NCBI GenBank assembly: GCA_015179045.1
Contig: WHUZ01000010.1
Span: forward strand, 1 to 64,000
Length of the DNA: 64,000 nucleotides
Direction: 5' to 3'
Source: Kalaharituber pfeilii
Lineage: Eukaryota; Ascomycota; Pezizomycetes; Pezizales; Pezizaceae
Shown: positions 52,351 to 62,448 of the stretch, in pieces
Layout of the letters: the number at the start of each line of letters is the position of its first letter
Position numbering within the stretch: position 1 is the stretch's first letter
Made by a program: the position numbers and the translations under genes
The notes under the pieces: model-generated
Seen by the model: only the letters and a program-made list of their open reading frames with translations
Database searches by the model: none
What the model was told of the DNA's origin: nothing

Positions 52351-53150
52351 GTAGGAGTGCCATAGGCTCTCGAGGTCTCAGTGTTCATTCCGGTGGTTGT
52401 ATTGGAGCCTGTAGCGTGAGAGAACTATGGGCATAGCTTTCGTCTTCTGTTTGTGTTTGTTTGGTTTGTTTGTGTTCGTCTCCACCTGAATTACTACTGA
52501 CAGCTGTGGGTCGCTGGTCGTGTTTTGGTGTCTTTACTTATTGCCTTCTCCTTTGTACCTAATCTCCTCTTTCCTACACATTGCATGTCTGAAGAGATTG
52601 TGGTTTCAGTGCAGGACGCTCTGGTGTTCACTGGTAACGAACATCATGTTTGTGAAAAAAAAGCCAAATGTGCTTACCAGTTAAACGTCAACCCATGGTT
52701 GCGCCTCTTATTACTACTTCCTCACGCTTTGAGTTCTAGTCCTTTCCTGGTTGCCATTGCAGATATTCTCCTCTTCTCAGCTGAACCAATCCTGGTTGCC
52801 AAGTATTGTCGAAAATTCCTATTGGGTCGATCCCTATTCCCTGTGCCCTCCTGAATTGCGATGCCTTTCCTGTCCTCTCATCCCTTATCCAGCCTGACGT
52901 CCGATCGCGCTTTCTCGTTGGCCCCTTTGTCGCTTCCTGAAGGACAAAGTTTTGCTAAACGTGAGTCGAAAATGATGGCGCTGTCTCCGGTGGGTGGTAC
53001 TAATATTCCATGCATATCTTCCAGAGAGGGCATACCATGACGAATAGCTGTAAGCGATGTTATGGGTGATATTCAAGAAAACAAAAGAAGAAAACAATTC
53101 TGAGAGGCGCTAGCTGCGTTGAGTAGCTCTCTGAAGCCTTAAAAATGTCT
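52351..53150. other. Gene-free stretch
   Basis: Short frames with no recognisable family. A degenerate family B tail may lie at 53025-53085 (GGGCATACCATGACGAATAG...AGCGATGTTATGGG). Confidence 0.4.
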
Positions 53151-53745
53151 ATTTTCATGTAATTATTTTCTTTTAAGAGTTGATATTAAGTTTTATTATT
53201 ATATACAAGTAGTACTTATAAGATTTAAGTATTTTAAGTTTTATAAGAGAATATTTTATACTTTATACAAGAATTAATATTTATATATAGTTAAATTAGT
53301 AAATATAAATAACTTTTATTATTATATATACTTATATACTTAATATATTAAATTATATATTTTATTATATATAAATAATAATATATTATTTTATATACTT
53401 TTAAATATAATATAGAATTTCAAAATTAAAAATAAATTTATAGTATATATTTTAATTATAATATATTTTTTACTTATATTTAAACTTATTATATTTAGTC
53501 TATTTACTTTTTTTACTATAAAATTATTACTATTATTAAATATTTTTATTTAGTAGTTTTACTTTAATTTTTATATTTATTTTAAATCTTTTATATCTAG
53601 TAATATATATATAATATTATATAATTAATGATATTAATACTTTATTTAATTTATATTTAATTTTATAAGTATTATATTCTTATAATCAAATAAATCTAAT
53701 TTAGAATATAAGATATATTTTAATATAAAAATGCTTTTCTCCAAA
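53151..53745. other. Roughly 600-bp island of nearly pure A+T
   Basis: By eye well over 85% A+T, with almost no CpG and no repeat unit or open frame of note. The edges are abrupt: ordinary composition before 53150 and after 53750. Could be a heavily deaminated transposon relic, a mitochondrial-derived segment or a centromere/origin-like element. I cannot tell from sequence alone. Confidence 0.75.
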
Positions 53746-53772
53746 TTGCTCTCATAATCGGCAACCATCACT

Positions 53773-54021
53773 TTGACGACCAAAAATCTTCCTGAATTGT
53801 TCTTTGAGTCCCACCTGTACAACCTCAATGCCTTCATAAATGTATGGCAATCAGGAAATATACACTATGATTACATTCGTTATGTAACCGCCCCGTTGAA
53901 TTTTGCTGGGTGCAGCCATCTCACAAAGTTCTTCCTCTGCAAGAGCAGGACCATTCTGGACGAAATGGCCAAGCGCGATGCCGTGCACAAGAAACCCAAG
54001 GGCTGCTGGGTCATCGCCTGA
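53773..54021 (+). CDS. Short open frame of unknown nature
   Basis: 82 codons starting MTTKNLPELFFESHLYNLNA and ending HKKPKGCWVIA. The composition looks protein-like, but I recognise no family. It sits right next to the A+T island and may be the end of a decayed gene whose upstream part became A+T sequence. Confidence 0.2.
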   Translation: MTTKNLPELFFESHLYNLNAFINVWQSGNIHYDYIRYVTAPLNFAGCSHLTKFFLCKSRTILDEMAKRDAVHKKPKGCWVIA

Positions 54022-54479
54022 ATGAGAAATTCTTTTCATTCAGTCCTGGTAGCAAAACCTACAAGTATCTATCTGCTGGAATCTGGATGCTCCAACAGCA
54101 CGTGCCTTATTACAACTGACACCTGCTACGTTACGGTAGAAAACCCACCCATCCAGGCACGCTAAATTTTCCATATTTATTTGCTCGTCGAACAGGCAAC
54201 TCTCCCATCTTCTGCGGAAACTAGGCTCAGCCAATTAGTCTCCGAAATTCAAGCTCAAGAGCAAAGTTGCCCACCCTTATAGAGTAGACTCAGTAGAGTT
54301 ATCTTCAAAGGATCGCAGTTCTGTAGTCACGAGTGTCGTAAACGTTTTTATACCACCAACTACCTCCCGAACTGGAATTGACTCCAGCATTGGCCCATTA
54401 ACATTTGGGATCTTGACTCTCTTGCAAGCCTATAAGGACAGGGTATTCTCCCAGTGAGTCGCTCGAATAATGCCCATGG

Positions 54480-54572
54480 TTCCTCACACAATGGCATCGG
54501 GAAAGGGGATAAAGGGGAATGAAGAAGCAGACAGGGCAGCGAGGATAGGAACAGCCCTTCAGTATGGGCGGA
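54480..54572 (+). pseudogene. RNase H fragment of a family A-type LINE
   Basis: Translation GIKGNEEADRAARIGTALQYG matches the RNase H end GNTEADTAAKIATALQYQ of the 36985-39485 element. It is fused without a spacer to the RT of a different LINE that starts near 54575. Confidence 0.65.
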
Positions 54573-54574
54573 GG

Positions 54575-56341
54575 TAGAAGTGCCATCGTATGTTGACGAC
54601 CTGGCAGCAACGATCCTAGACTGGCACGGGTACTGGGATATGGGGCGGCTCAAGGAGAAGGTGAAGGTGGCGATGGCGGAGGTGGCGGAGGAAGACCAGA
54701 TCCCGCTGGAGGAGTCGAAGTGGGAGATGATAACCTTCGGGGTGGGAAGGAGGTGGAAGAAAGAGGGGAGATGCTAAAGTGGTTAGGGGTCATCTTCGAT
54801 GAGAACTTGACCTTTGGCGCACATTGGCGAAACAGGCTGAGCCGAGCGCGGAGGCTGGCGGGGGCTCTCTCGGGACTGGGCAACCGGAACTGGGGATGTC
54901 TCCACGCAGCTGGAGGCAAGCCTACACGGGGATGGTGAGGGCGGTTGCAATGTGGGGAAGCGAGATCGGGTGGAGGGGACAGAAGGAATGGAGGAAGGAG
55001 ATGGAGAGAGTCCAGCTGCAGGTGTTGAAGAAGGCGGCTGGAGGAGGGAGAGGAGCGGGGGTAGGAGGGGTGAGTGCGGTGTGTGGAGTGGAGGACGTGG
55101 AGACGGTCCTGGATGGCGCGCAAGCGAGGGCGATCGTCCGGGAGGTGGAGGCGCCGTCAGAGCTGGCGGAGCTTTGCACGGGCGACTTCGGAGGGAGTGA
55201 GGAGAGAGAGGAGGAGGCGAGAAACTGGAGAGACTGGGGGGTGCAGTGGGCGGTGGCCGAGAATGAGGGGTATGAAGCAGTGCTGGACCGCTGGCAAGGT
55301 CAGTGGGCGAGGTTCTCGGAGGAGGGGGAGGAGATCTCGTGGGGAGGGGGGTGTAAGAAGGTGGAGGTGGAAGTGGTGGAGAGGCGGAAAGGAGAAGTGG
55401 AGACGAGGGGGGAGTGGGAAGCCGCGATCGGGGAAGCCGGAAGAAAAAGGGCAGTCCTTTTCTCCGACGGCAGCAAGATCGAGGACAGCAAGGTGGGAGC
55501 AGGGGTGTGGGGGAGGTCGGCAGCCGTGGCGGAGGTGGTGGGGAGAACGGCGACGGTGTTCGATGGGGAGGTGAGGGGAGTGAGAAAGGCGCTGGAGAGT
55601 GTGGAGGAGGAGGTCCCTGTACTGATCTGTTTAGATTCTGAGGCTGCCGTCATGGCGATCCAGAAGGCAGGCAGGGAGGGAAAGGGGAAAACCGAGGATG
55701 TGAGGAGAGTGGTGGATGCCGTAGCGAGGAGGAAGAAGAAGGGAGGGGATGCGAAGCTGATGTGGGTCAAGGCTCACATCGGAATCGCAGGAAATGAGAA
55801 GGCGGATGAGTGGGCGAAGAAGGGGACGGTGATGCAGGGGAAGGAGGTGGCCACCGGAAGTGGGGTGCGCCAGAGGGTGAAGGCGTGGAGGAAGGAGAAG
55901 AGAGAAGTGGACGGCTTTGGAGGAGGAAAGGTCATGGAGTGGAATAGGATAGCAGTATCCAATTTCACTGCCTTGCGCCTGGAGAGAGGGAGGTGTGCGG
56001 TGTGGTTGAAGAGGATAGGGGCAGCTGAGTCGGATAAGTGCAGGTGCGGGGAGGTGCAAACCGGGGAGCACCTCGCTTTCCGATGCAGAAACCAGAAGAA
56101 CCGTCCAGAAGGCTTTGAGAGGTGGGGCGACATGGAAAAGAACTGGAAGAGAAAGGCGGAGAATGGGGAGGAGTATGACGTTTTGGAGAATTTCTTCGCT
56201 GGGGTCAAGTTCTAGAAGCTAGGAGAGCGGGGGCGACGGCGCGTGGGGGCCATGTACGTAGAGAGTTAGTTTAGCCTGTCTCCGGGCTATGAGGGCTTGC
56301 CCAGGGACCCTGCCATGGCCAAGTGCTACAAGCGGGGTTAT

Positions 56342-56373
<32 letters not shown>
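54575..56373 (+). mobile_element. LINE of family B, 5'-truncated
   Basis: Starts within RT, just before SYVDDLAATILDWHGYWDMG (the YVDD catalytic motif at about 54586-54597). It continues through ORF2 to 56215 with one frameshift near 54770. The 3' end is GCCTGTCTCCGGGCTATG, then GGACCCTGCCATGG...AAGCGGGGTTATGTG and poly(A) to 56373. It shows that the family B hairpin is this LINE's 3' end. A matching upstream duplication was not found. Confidence 0.85.
54824..56215 (+). CDS. LINE ORF2 C-terminal half: RT thumb, RNase H, Cys/His motif
   Basis: 463 open codons. Residues 1-45 are out-of-frame read-in; the LINE sequence in the preceding frame reads WLGVIFDENLTFGAHWRNRL. RT thumb-like region WRQAYTGMVRAVAMWGSEIG. 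RNase H at about 205-340: VLFSDGSKIEDSKVGAGVWG, DGEVRGVRKALE, LICLDSEAAVMAIQKAG and WVKAHIGIAGNEKADEWAKK, which carry the D, E, D and final D positions. The C-terminal CRCGEVQTGEHLAFRC is a Cys/His motif, ending near VLENFFAGVKF. The whole piece is high in G and A. It is open and may be young, but without the RT N-terminus and ORF1 it cannot act alone. A relative fragment lies at 5710-5985. Confidence 0.75.
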   Translation: MAKQAEPSAEAGGGSLGTGQPELGMSPRSWRQAYTGMVRAVAMWGSEIGWRGQKEWRKEMERVQLQVLKKAAGGGRGAGVGGVSAVCGVEDVETVLDGAQARAIVREVEAPSELAELCTGDFGGSEEREEEARNWRDWGVQWAVAENEGYEAVLDRWQGQWARFSEEGEEISWGGGCKKVEVEVVERRKGEVETRGEWEAAIGEAGRKRAVLFSDGSKIEDSKVGAGVWGRSAAVAEVVGRTATVFDGEVRGVRKALESVEEEVPVLICLDSEAAVMAIQKAGREGKGKTEDVRRVVDAVARRKKKGGDAKLMWVKAHIGIAGNEKADEWAKKGTVMQGKEVATGSGVRQRVKAWRKEKREVDGFGGGKVMEWNRIAVSNFTALRLERGRCAVWLKRIGAAESDKCRCGEVQTGEHLAFRCRNQKNRPEGFERWGDMEKNWKRKAENGEEYDVLENFFAGVKF

Positions 56374-56377
<4 letters not shown>

Positions 56378-57085
56378 GTAGGGCCTACCAAACCTCTCAA
56401 ATTCAGCTCATTCTGCATGATCTCCTACCGTCCGGTCGTGCCTGCCATACAGTCAAATTCGGCTCATTGTGCCTGATCTCGCGCCGTCAGGTCAGGCCGG
56501 CTATACATGTCAAATTCAGCTCATCCTGCATCACCCCGTGCTGTCGGATCGCGCCAGCCATATGTGTCAAATTCACCTCATCTCTCGCCGTCAGGCCGTA
56601 CCTCCTCATCCTGTCAAATTTAGCTCATTGCACCTCATCCCGTGCCCTTGGGTCGGAACTGCCACTACGTATCACATGCCCAAATGGCTACCGAAATGGC
56701 TACCGAAATGGCTGCCGAAATGGCTGCTGAAATAGCCGCTGGAAGGGCTGCTGAAACGGCTACCGAAATGGCTGATGAAATGGCACCTGAAATTGCCGCT
56801 GAAATGGCTGCTGAAATGGCTACTTCAATGGCTGCTGAAATGGCTGCTGAAATGGCTACCGATATGGCTGCCTTAATGGCTAGGGCCGGCCATGCCTGTC
56901 AAATTCAGCTCATTCCACCTCATCTTGCACCATCGAGTCGGGTCAGCTAGACGTGTCAAATTCAGCTCATGCCGTCAAGTCGGGCATGCAATTGAGCTCA
57001 ATCTACCTCACCTCACGCCCTCGACTCGGACCTGCCATACCTGTCAAATTCAGCTCATTATACGCCATCACGTTGGGCCTGCAAT
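56374..57085 (+). repeat. 57-bp satellite with 12-bp minisatellite (second island)
   Basis: 57-bp units (GTCAAATTCAGCTCATTCTG) at 56395-56670 and 56895-57085 surround about 17 units of GCTGAAATGGCT (56690-56885). Same order as 15250-15882. Confidence 0.85.
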
Positions 57086-57601
57086 CAATGAATCCAACAG
57101 GCCGTGACCTGCATTGGACTGAAACCGCCTGGACCGGTCAAGGCCGGTATTCTCAGTGGTCTAGACCGGCCGGATCCATATGAATCAGGCCAACCAGGCC
57201 AGTCCAGGCCATTCAGGCCGGTCCAGACCATTCAGGCCGGTCCAGACCATTCACGCCAGCCCAGGCCAACCAGGCCGGTCCAGGCCATTCAGGCAGGTTC
57301 AAGTCATTAAACGAATCACTCCACAGCTATCCAGGTGAATTGAGGCCAGAATTTACCAGATTGTTTGAGTATTTAAATGGTCTGGACCGGCCTGATTGGC
57401 CTGGACCGGCTTGAATCGTCTGGACCGGCCTGGTTAGCCTGAATGATCTGGACCGGCCTGAATGGCTCGGACCGGCCTGGTTGGCCTGATTGTTTCAGGC
57501 CTGGCCTGAACAATCAGGGCAGGCCAGGCCTAGAATTTCATGGTGCAGGCCCCTCCAGGCCTCCGGTTGGCCTGGCCTGGCTTGGCCTGTTGGATTCATT
57601 G
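57086..57601. mobile_element. Foldback MITE, longest copy (516 bp)
   Basis: Ends CAATGAATCCAACAGGCC and GGCCTGTTGGATTCATTG form an inverted pair that is perfect over 18 bp. 8-bp duplication CCTGCAAT / CCTACAAT (57078-57085, 57602-57609). The interior is GGCCGGTCCAGGCCATTCAG repeats on the left and their complement on the right around a unique core of about 90 bp (57300-57380). Confidence 0.85.
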
Positions 57602-57687
57602 CCTACAATACCTGTCAAATTCAGCTTATTCTTCCTCACCTCACGCCATCGAGTGGGCCCTACCACACCTGTCAAATTCAGCTCATT

Positions 57688-57860
57688 AGGAAGTAGACAG
57701 GTTTTTTCGGGGTTCCCGGCTACCCGCACCACGAAGGACAAGCGGGAAATACATGTATTTAGTGTTTAGTTAGTCCTTTTCTTTCTTTAAATATACACCT
57801 CGCCATAGCCCACAGGGCGGCATGCGAGTAATGAAATTAAAAAAAAAAAAATAAAAATAA
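57688..57860 (+). mobile_element. LINE family A insertion (173 bp)
   Basis: Starts AGGAAGTAGACAGG, then a 3' UTR and the CCTCGCCATAGCCCACAGGG hairpin, ending in poly(A) with interspersed T. Flanked by exact AAATTCAGCTCATT (57674-57687 and 57861-57874). Confidence 0.9.
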
Positions 57861-58263
57861 AAATTCAGCTCATTCCGTATCTTTTCATGCCTCGGCTCAG
57901 GCATGCCATACATCTCAAATTCAGCTCACTCTACCGCATCTCATGCCGTCAGGTCAGGGCTGCCATACGTCTCAAACCCATCTCATATTTGCACCGTAGC
58001 CTCGGGCTGGCCATACCTGTCAAATTCAGCTCATTCTACCGCATCTCGCACCGTCAGCTCTGGTGGGCCATATGTGTCAGATTCAGCTCATTCTGCATCA
58101 CCTCGTGCCGACAGCCCGGGCCTGCAATTCGTGTGAAATTTAGCTCATTCTGACTCATCTAACGCCGTCGAATAGGGCCTGCCAAACCTGTCAAGTTCAG
58201 CTCATTCTGCCGCATCTCGTGCCGGCAGGTTGGGCCCGCCATACCTGTCAAAGTCAGCTCATT

Positions 58264-58521
58264 TTTTTTTTTTTTTTTTTTTATTTCATTACTCGCATGC
58301 CGCCCTGTGGGCTATGGCGAGGTATATATTAAAGGAAAAGAAAAGAGTAACACACTAACTACATTAACTACATGTGATTCCCGAGGTATTCAAAGTGATT
58401 CGGGTGGGGTGAGGAGATGCATCGAGCCTACTTCTTCCCTCTGTCCTGCTCGTACGTCTCCGAACGCAACCATCTTCCTCCAAGCCTGACCTTCCCAGCC
58501 TCCCTCTGTGTCTTTAGGAAC
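58264..58521 (-). mobile_element. Half-LINE 3' end (ORF1 tip plus family A tail)
   Basis: Minus strand: ORF1 end VRLGGRWLRSETYEQDRGKK and stop, then a 3' UTR (ACATGTAGTTAATGTAGTTA), hairpin and poly(A). Flanks TCAGCTCATT (58254-58263 and 58522-58531). Confidence 0.88.
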
Positions 58522-58870
58522 TCAGCTCATTGTGCCTGATCTCCCACTGTCAGGTCAGGCCGGCTATACGTGCCAATCTCAGCTTATTCTGCCTCATCTT
58601 GTAGGCCGCCCATACCTGTCAACTTTCTCACGCCATTGGGTTGGGCCTTCCATGCCTGTCAAATTCAGCTCACTCTACCTTATCTCACGGCGCTAGGTGG
58701 GGCCTGCTCTGCCTGTAAAATTGAGCTCATTCTTCCTCACTCGAGGCCGTGGGGCCGGACCTACCATATCTATTAAATTCAAATCATTCTGCCATATCTC
58801 ATGCCATCTGGCCGGACCTGTCATATATATCAACTTCAATGCTGGCGAGAGAGACCTGTCATACTTGTTA

Positions 58871-59495
58871 AGTTAAGCTCAGGTTGCAGGACTACTTGGC
58901 ACTTCAGCCCATTAGCTTAGGCGCAAGCTGTGTCAATTTAGTATCAAATGCGACTGGGTTCAATCCGGCGCGAGGCGTAACCAGCAGTACTTACGACGAG
59001 TGGCCGCGATTCCTGTATATTTATTAAATCCATTATAATAGTACCTAAATAGAAAAAGTGTATAATAGTATTTACTTCTATAGTATTATACAATTATTGT
59101 ATACCTGTAAGTAGTAATACTAAGATTGTGCTAAGTGCGTGCTAACATAATCTATAGCACCTGAAGCCCTGCGAAGACTGAACTAGTGTACGTTTGTGTT
59201 TTGCCTCTTAAGTGAGTTAATACGGTATTTAGATTTGGAAAAAAAATTTACTCTCCTGCCTGCCAAGCATTTCATTCTATACCGGAACCTCGCTATATTG
59301 AATGAAAAGTGCCCGATTTCAGCGATCCGGCACAGCAAGGGTAGACTGTATAACAAAAAATTTTCATGCGTTAGTCAGCCGTTCCATACATATACTCTGT
59401 GATGATCTTACACGTGTCCTTGGGCTGCCACTAGCAACTCCCGTCCCCGCTCCAGGACACTACCATCGTTGCTATTTGATATAGCTGTCAAAACG
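58871..59495. other. Island end and AT-rich gene-free stretch
   Basis: 58905-59020 repeats the conserved block of 17185-17285 with A- and B-box-like motifs (TTAGCTTAGGCGC, GGTTCAATCCGG). 59030-59200 is AT-rich. The rest leads into the NLR relic. Confidence 0.45.
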
Positions 59496-59609
59496 ATGAA
59501 ACGACAGACTTTTTACCTTGGGCGACAGGACTATTTGCAAAAGCTGGAAAGCTTGATCGCGGGTGATAATAGCAACGATTACCAAGGGCTGTTTGTAATC
59601 TATAAACTT

Positions 59610-59661
59610 TTCTTTTTTTTTTGTTCGCACGTAACTCCGCATACAGGCTACCAGCCTATGG
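59610..59661 (-). mobile_element. LINE family B micro-insertion in the NLR P-loop region
   Basis: T-rich run, GTTCGCACGTAACTCCGCAT, CAGCCTATGG. Flanks AATCTATAAACTT and AATCTATGTACTT (59597-59609, 59662-59674). A diverged, older insertion. Confidence 0.8.
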
Positions 59662-59943
59662 AATCTATGTACTTGGGGGGGTCAGTAAGACTCAACTTGG
59701 TTCTGGAGTACGCTTACGCCCATAGGCAGGAGTTCTCGTCGAACTTTTGTGATGACGTATAGCGATTTTACTGGGTGGGGTTTAGAAAAATCGTGACGGA
59801 GCTAGTGCGTTCCCACACATGCCCATTCGTTGCTCCAAATTATGCCATTTCCTAGGAATACCGGCCATTCTAAGTCCCGAGGGGCGACTTTTTTGTGTCA
59901 CACAAACCAGATTGTGGATGCGGTTCAGCGTTGGGTCTGCGCT

Positions 59944-60474
59944 TTTTTTTTTTTTTTTCTGTTTTATTTCACGTAACCCCGCTTGCAGCTGTTCGCCATG
60001 GCAGGGTCCCTGGACTGAAGTCCTTGTGGCCCGGAGACAGGCACCTGTGCAACTACCTTCACATTCCACCCCTTGTAAAAAGACACAAAGATACCACTAC
60101 TTCGGTGATGCGGAAAGCGAGAGCCTAATGTTTCATGAGAACAATCAAGCATGAATACCCAAATATCCCCCCAGACAATCAAGCAGTCATGTCCATCTCC
60201 TCCACATCCCTCTCCTTCCCCTTTCCATCCACCTTTTTGTAGTTCTGTCCCAGTCATACAGGCACGAGTGGTGCCATTTGCCTGATAACCGTATCTTCGC
60301 TGGTGTTTGACTATCTGATACTACCTCCCCCTCTAGGTAGATAACAACCGAGCTAGTCTTCTTTCCGTCCCTCCTTTCTTTATTCACCAACCATCTTGCC
60401 ACGACAATCCTCCACATCCACGGGTTTGCCTTTTCCATCCAATCTCTTATTTTCCCAAGTTTCTTCATCACCGC
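59944..60474 (-). mobile_element. Half-LINE of family B (ORF1 plus tail)
   Basis: 531 bp between exact TTGGGTCTGCGCT copies (59931-59943 and 60475-60487). Minus strand: an ORF1 C-terminal frame (60187-60471; SSVVIYLEGEVVSDSQTPAK, IRLSGKWHHSCLYDWDRT), 3' UTR with the CAGGTGCCTGTCTCCGGGCC dyad, GGACCCTGCCATGG...AAGCGGGGTTACG hairpin and poly(A). No RT. The family B counterpart of 31041-32081. Confidence 0.9.
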
Positions 60475-60669
60475 TTGGGTCTGCGCTGCTGTAACATAAG
60501 ATGGCTACTTGATTTTGAGAACGCTGATGACTTGAAGAATTTCAGCATTGAGAACTACTTTCCATGCTGCACGCATGGCACAATAGTGATCACGAGCCGG
60601 AGGACCGACTGTGCCGGAGGCATCGAAGTTCAAGAGATGTCCGTATGTGAAGCTGTGCAGCTGCTGTGA

Positions 60670-61139
60670 ACTAACGTAAAGGGCTGTACTGGCAAACCGA
60701 ACGAAGAAAGTAAGACCAATATTTTCGATGCTACATTCAAACTGATAAAATATTGAACTATGCAAACGTTGAAGTTATAGCACATCAGTTGCGATTTTTC
60801 CCATTTGCGCTCGAGCGAGGCAGCGCTTACAACTTCAACATGAAGCAAGTATTACTCCAAAGCTCATCGGCAAAAAAAAAAATCGCCCTGAAGCGCCCAG
60901 GGTCCTGAAAACCCCACAAGCGCCTCGTGCGCCCTGGATGCATTTCACCGTTTCGCAGCGCCATGTCGCGCTAAAAGTGAAGCTGCCATCCATGGCGTCA
61001 TTTTGTACCACTGGTGACCAATTGTGTTTGAGCGGCAACATGATGCTATCAGCACGCCAAGATACCAAAATACATTTGAATCAAGTCGATTATTTCATAA
61101 TCATTGAATTGCCGAGTAGAAAATGCTATGAAACTGTAC
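60670..61139. other. Gene-free stretch
   Basis: No family recognised. Contains an A-run (60871-60881) and GCGCCCAGGGTCC-type GC-rich sequence. Confidence 0.35.
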
Positions 61140-61860
61140 TACAAAAGTGCGTGGCCATTGCGCTACTACCATTGCACTACGATGTCCGCACCCTACACAT
61201 TTCTGGCCTTACGACTTTGGCACCTCGCCTTATGCCTTTACCACATTCGCGCCCCATAAAATCAGTTTTCTGCCTTGGTGCGCCCATGGCATTACAAAAG
61301 GTAGTTTACGCTCTCAGCACTCATAATGCAACTTAAGTGATCCTGCTGCCGCCGTCGCAACGTGCTCAATGTGCTCAACATGCTCAATGTGCCCAATGTG
61401 TCCTACATCTCATGTGCGCACACTCAACATGCTCAATGTGCCCAATGTGCCGAATGTGCCCTACATCTCATATGCGCACACAACATACTCAACATGCTTA
61501 ATATGCTTAACATGCTCAATATGCTCAGCTCACTATACTCGCGTGCACTCAATATGTTCAATATCTCATACACGCACTGAGCCTGTTTGATGTACTGGAT
61601 ATGTACTTGTACAATATGCTCAATATTTCATATACGTGCTCAAGTGCCCAACATACTCAATGTGTTCTACAATTCCATATCTCATGTGTGCGCCCAGTAT
61701 GCCCAATAGCGTAAAGATGGTTTATCAACTCAATTGGGCAATATCGCAGCATGCCTGAACTGCCCTTGTTAGTACATTACGAAATTGAAATCAAGTTTAT
61801 GCTGTTGCAAAAGGGGTGGGGTGAGCTATATCCTAGCTCTTTTTTTTTTTTAATCTATCC
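61140..61860. repeat. Satellite island: 70-bp relic plus CTCAACATG array
   Basis: 61140-61370 is the reverse-oriented counterpart of 12155-12400. 61360-61690 is a short-period array (ATGCTCAATGTGCCCAATGT). 61700-61860 matches the flank at 3120-3300. So it joins three repeat types that also occur on the left side of the window. Confidence 0.65.
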
Positions 61861-61977
61861 CTTGAGCGGGCAAAACTTATATGATATGCTAAATTCGATA
61901 CACTAGTTTCACTACTTTTGGTCCTTGTCATGCCGATCAATCATATCAAATTTGCAATGACACATTTACTTGTGGGA
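61861..61977. other. Unrecognised spacer
   Basis: Short unique-looking sequence with a T-run at its left edge. Its right end provides the target site TTGCACTCGCCTA. Confidence 0.35.
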
Positions 61978-61990
61978 TTGCACTCGCCTA

Positions 61991-62435
61991 TTTTTTTATT
62001 TTTTTTTTTTATATATCATTACTCGCGTGCCGCCCTGGGGGCTATGGCGAGATTAGTTACATGAGATTAGATACATATGAAGGTAGAAGAAAAGGAATAA
62101 GAAAAGATCCTGTGTGTCTCCTATGCCCCTGCCCACTCCAAGATGTCTCTTAGTGGGTCTGTGTCCTTGCTCTTCGGAGGAGTGACCAAGTCTTGCATGC
62201 CTCCTGGCCACTTTCGTTTCCATGTCCTGCACCTAGTGAGCACATGTTCAGTAGTCTCCTCCTCCTCCCCACACCATCGACATTCTGGGCTGTCTGCTTT
62301 CCCGATTTCGTACTGCTATTTCCGTAGTAACTTGCCGCCCAGTATTCCTGCTAGTGTGGCTATGTGTCGACTTCCAAGTCTTGTCAAGGGACGGTAGCTG
62401 AGCCCTAGCCGGTTTCTCTCTGTGGCGCGCTGATG
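61991..62435 (-). mobile_element. LINE family A insertion with ORF2 C-terminus (445 bp)
   Basis: Exact flanks TTGCACTCGCCTA (61978-61990 and 62436-62448). Minus strand: LGSRHIATLAGILGG, GKADSPECRWCGEEEETTEH (zinc-knuckle-like Cys/His), TWKRKWPGGMQDLVTPPKSK, DILEWAGA stop (near 62123), then 3' UTR, CTCGCCATAGCCCCC hairpin and poly(A). Same end as the 36985-39485 LINE. Confidence 0.92.
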
Positions 62436-62448
62436 TTGCACTCGCCTA

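Larger units (their letters stand above)
57602..58870 (+). repeat. 57-bp satellite, second island (right part)
   Basis: Units continue at 57610-57687, 57861-58263 and 58522-58870, interrupted by two retro-insertions (57688-57860, 58264-58521). Unit order and flanks match 16180-17150. Confidence 0.85.
59496..60669 (+). pseudogene. NB-ARC (NLR-type) gene relic split by two retro-insertions
   Basis: Three pieces of a fungal STAND/NB-ARC ATPase lie in order. (1) FYLGRQDYLQKLESLIAGDN and LFVIY (59496-59609), the lead-in to the P-loop. (2) After a 52-bp insertion, LGGVSKTQLVLEYAYAHRQ (about 59675-59735), the P-loop region with G-to-S in GxGKT. (3) DAVQRW (59920), then after a 531-bp half-LINE, RWLLDFENADDL (Walker B/kinase-2 like, D-E-N for D-D-N) and HGTIVITSRRTD (sensor-1 like). 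A stop ends it at 60669, with no repeat domain afterwards. Frameshifts and stops also lie between the pieces. NLR proteins in fungi serve self/non-self recognition. This copy is dead. Confidence 0.8.

Noticed and set aside
52525..52854. 109-codon hydrophobic frame as a membrane protein
   Set aside because: No recognisable family and irregular composition in a debris region; I could not support it.
54922..56208. Long minus-strand frames opposite the family B LINE ORF2
   Set aside because: They mirror the G/A-rich ORF2 coding strand as Ser/Pro-rich shadows; the RNase H motifs are on the plus strand.
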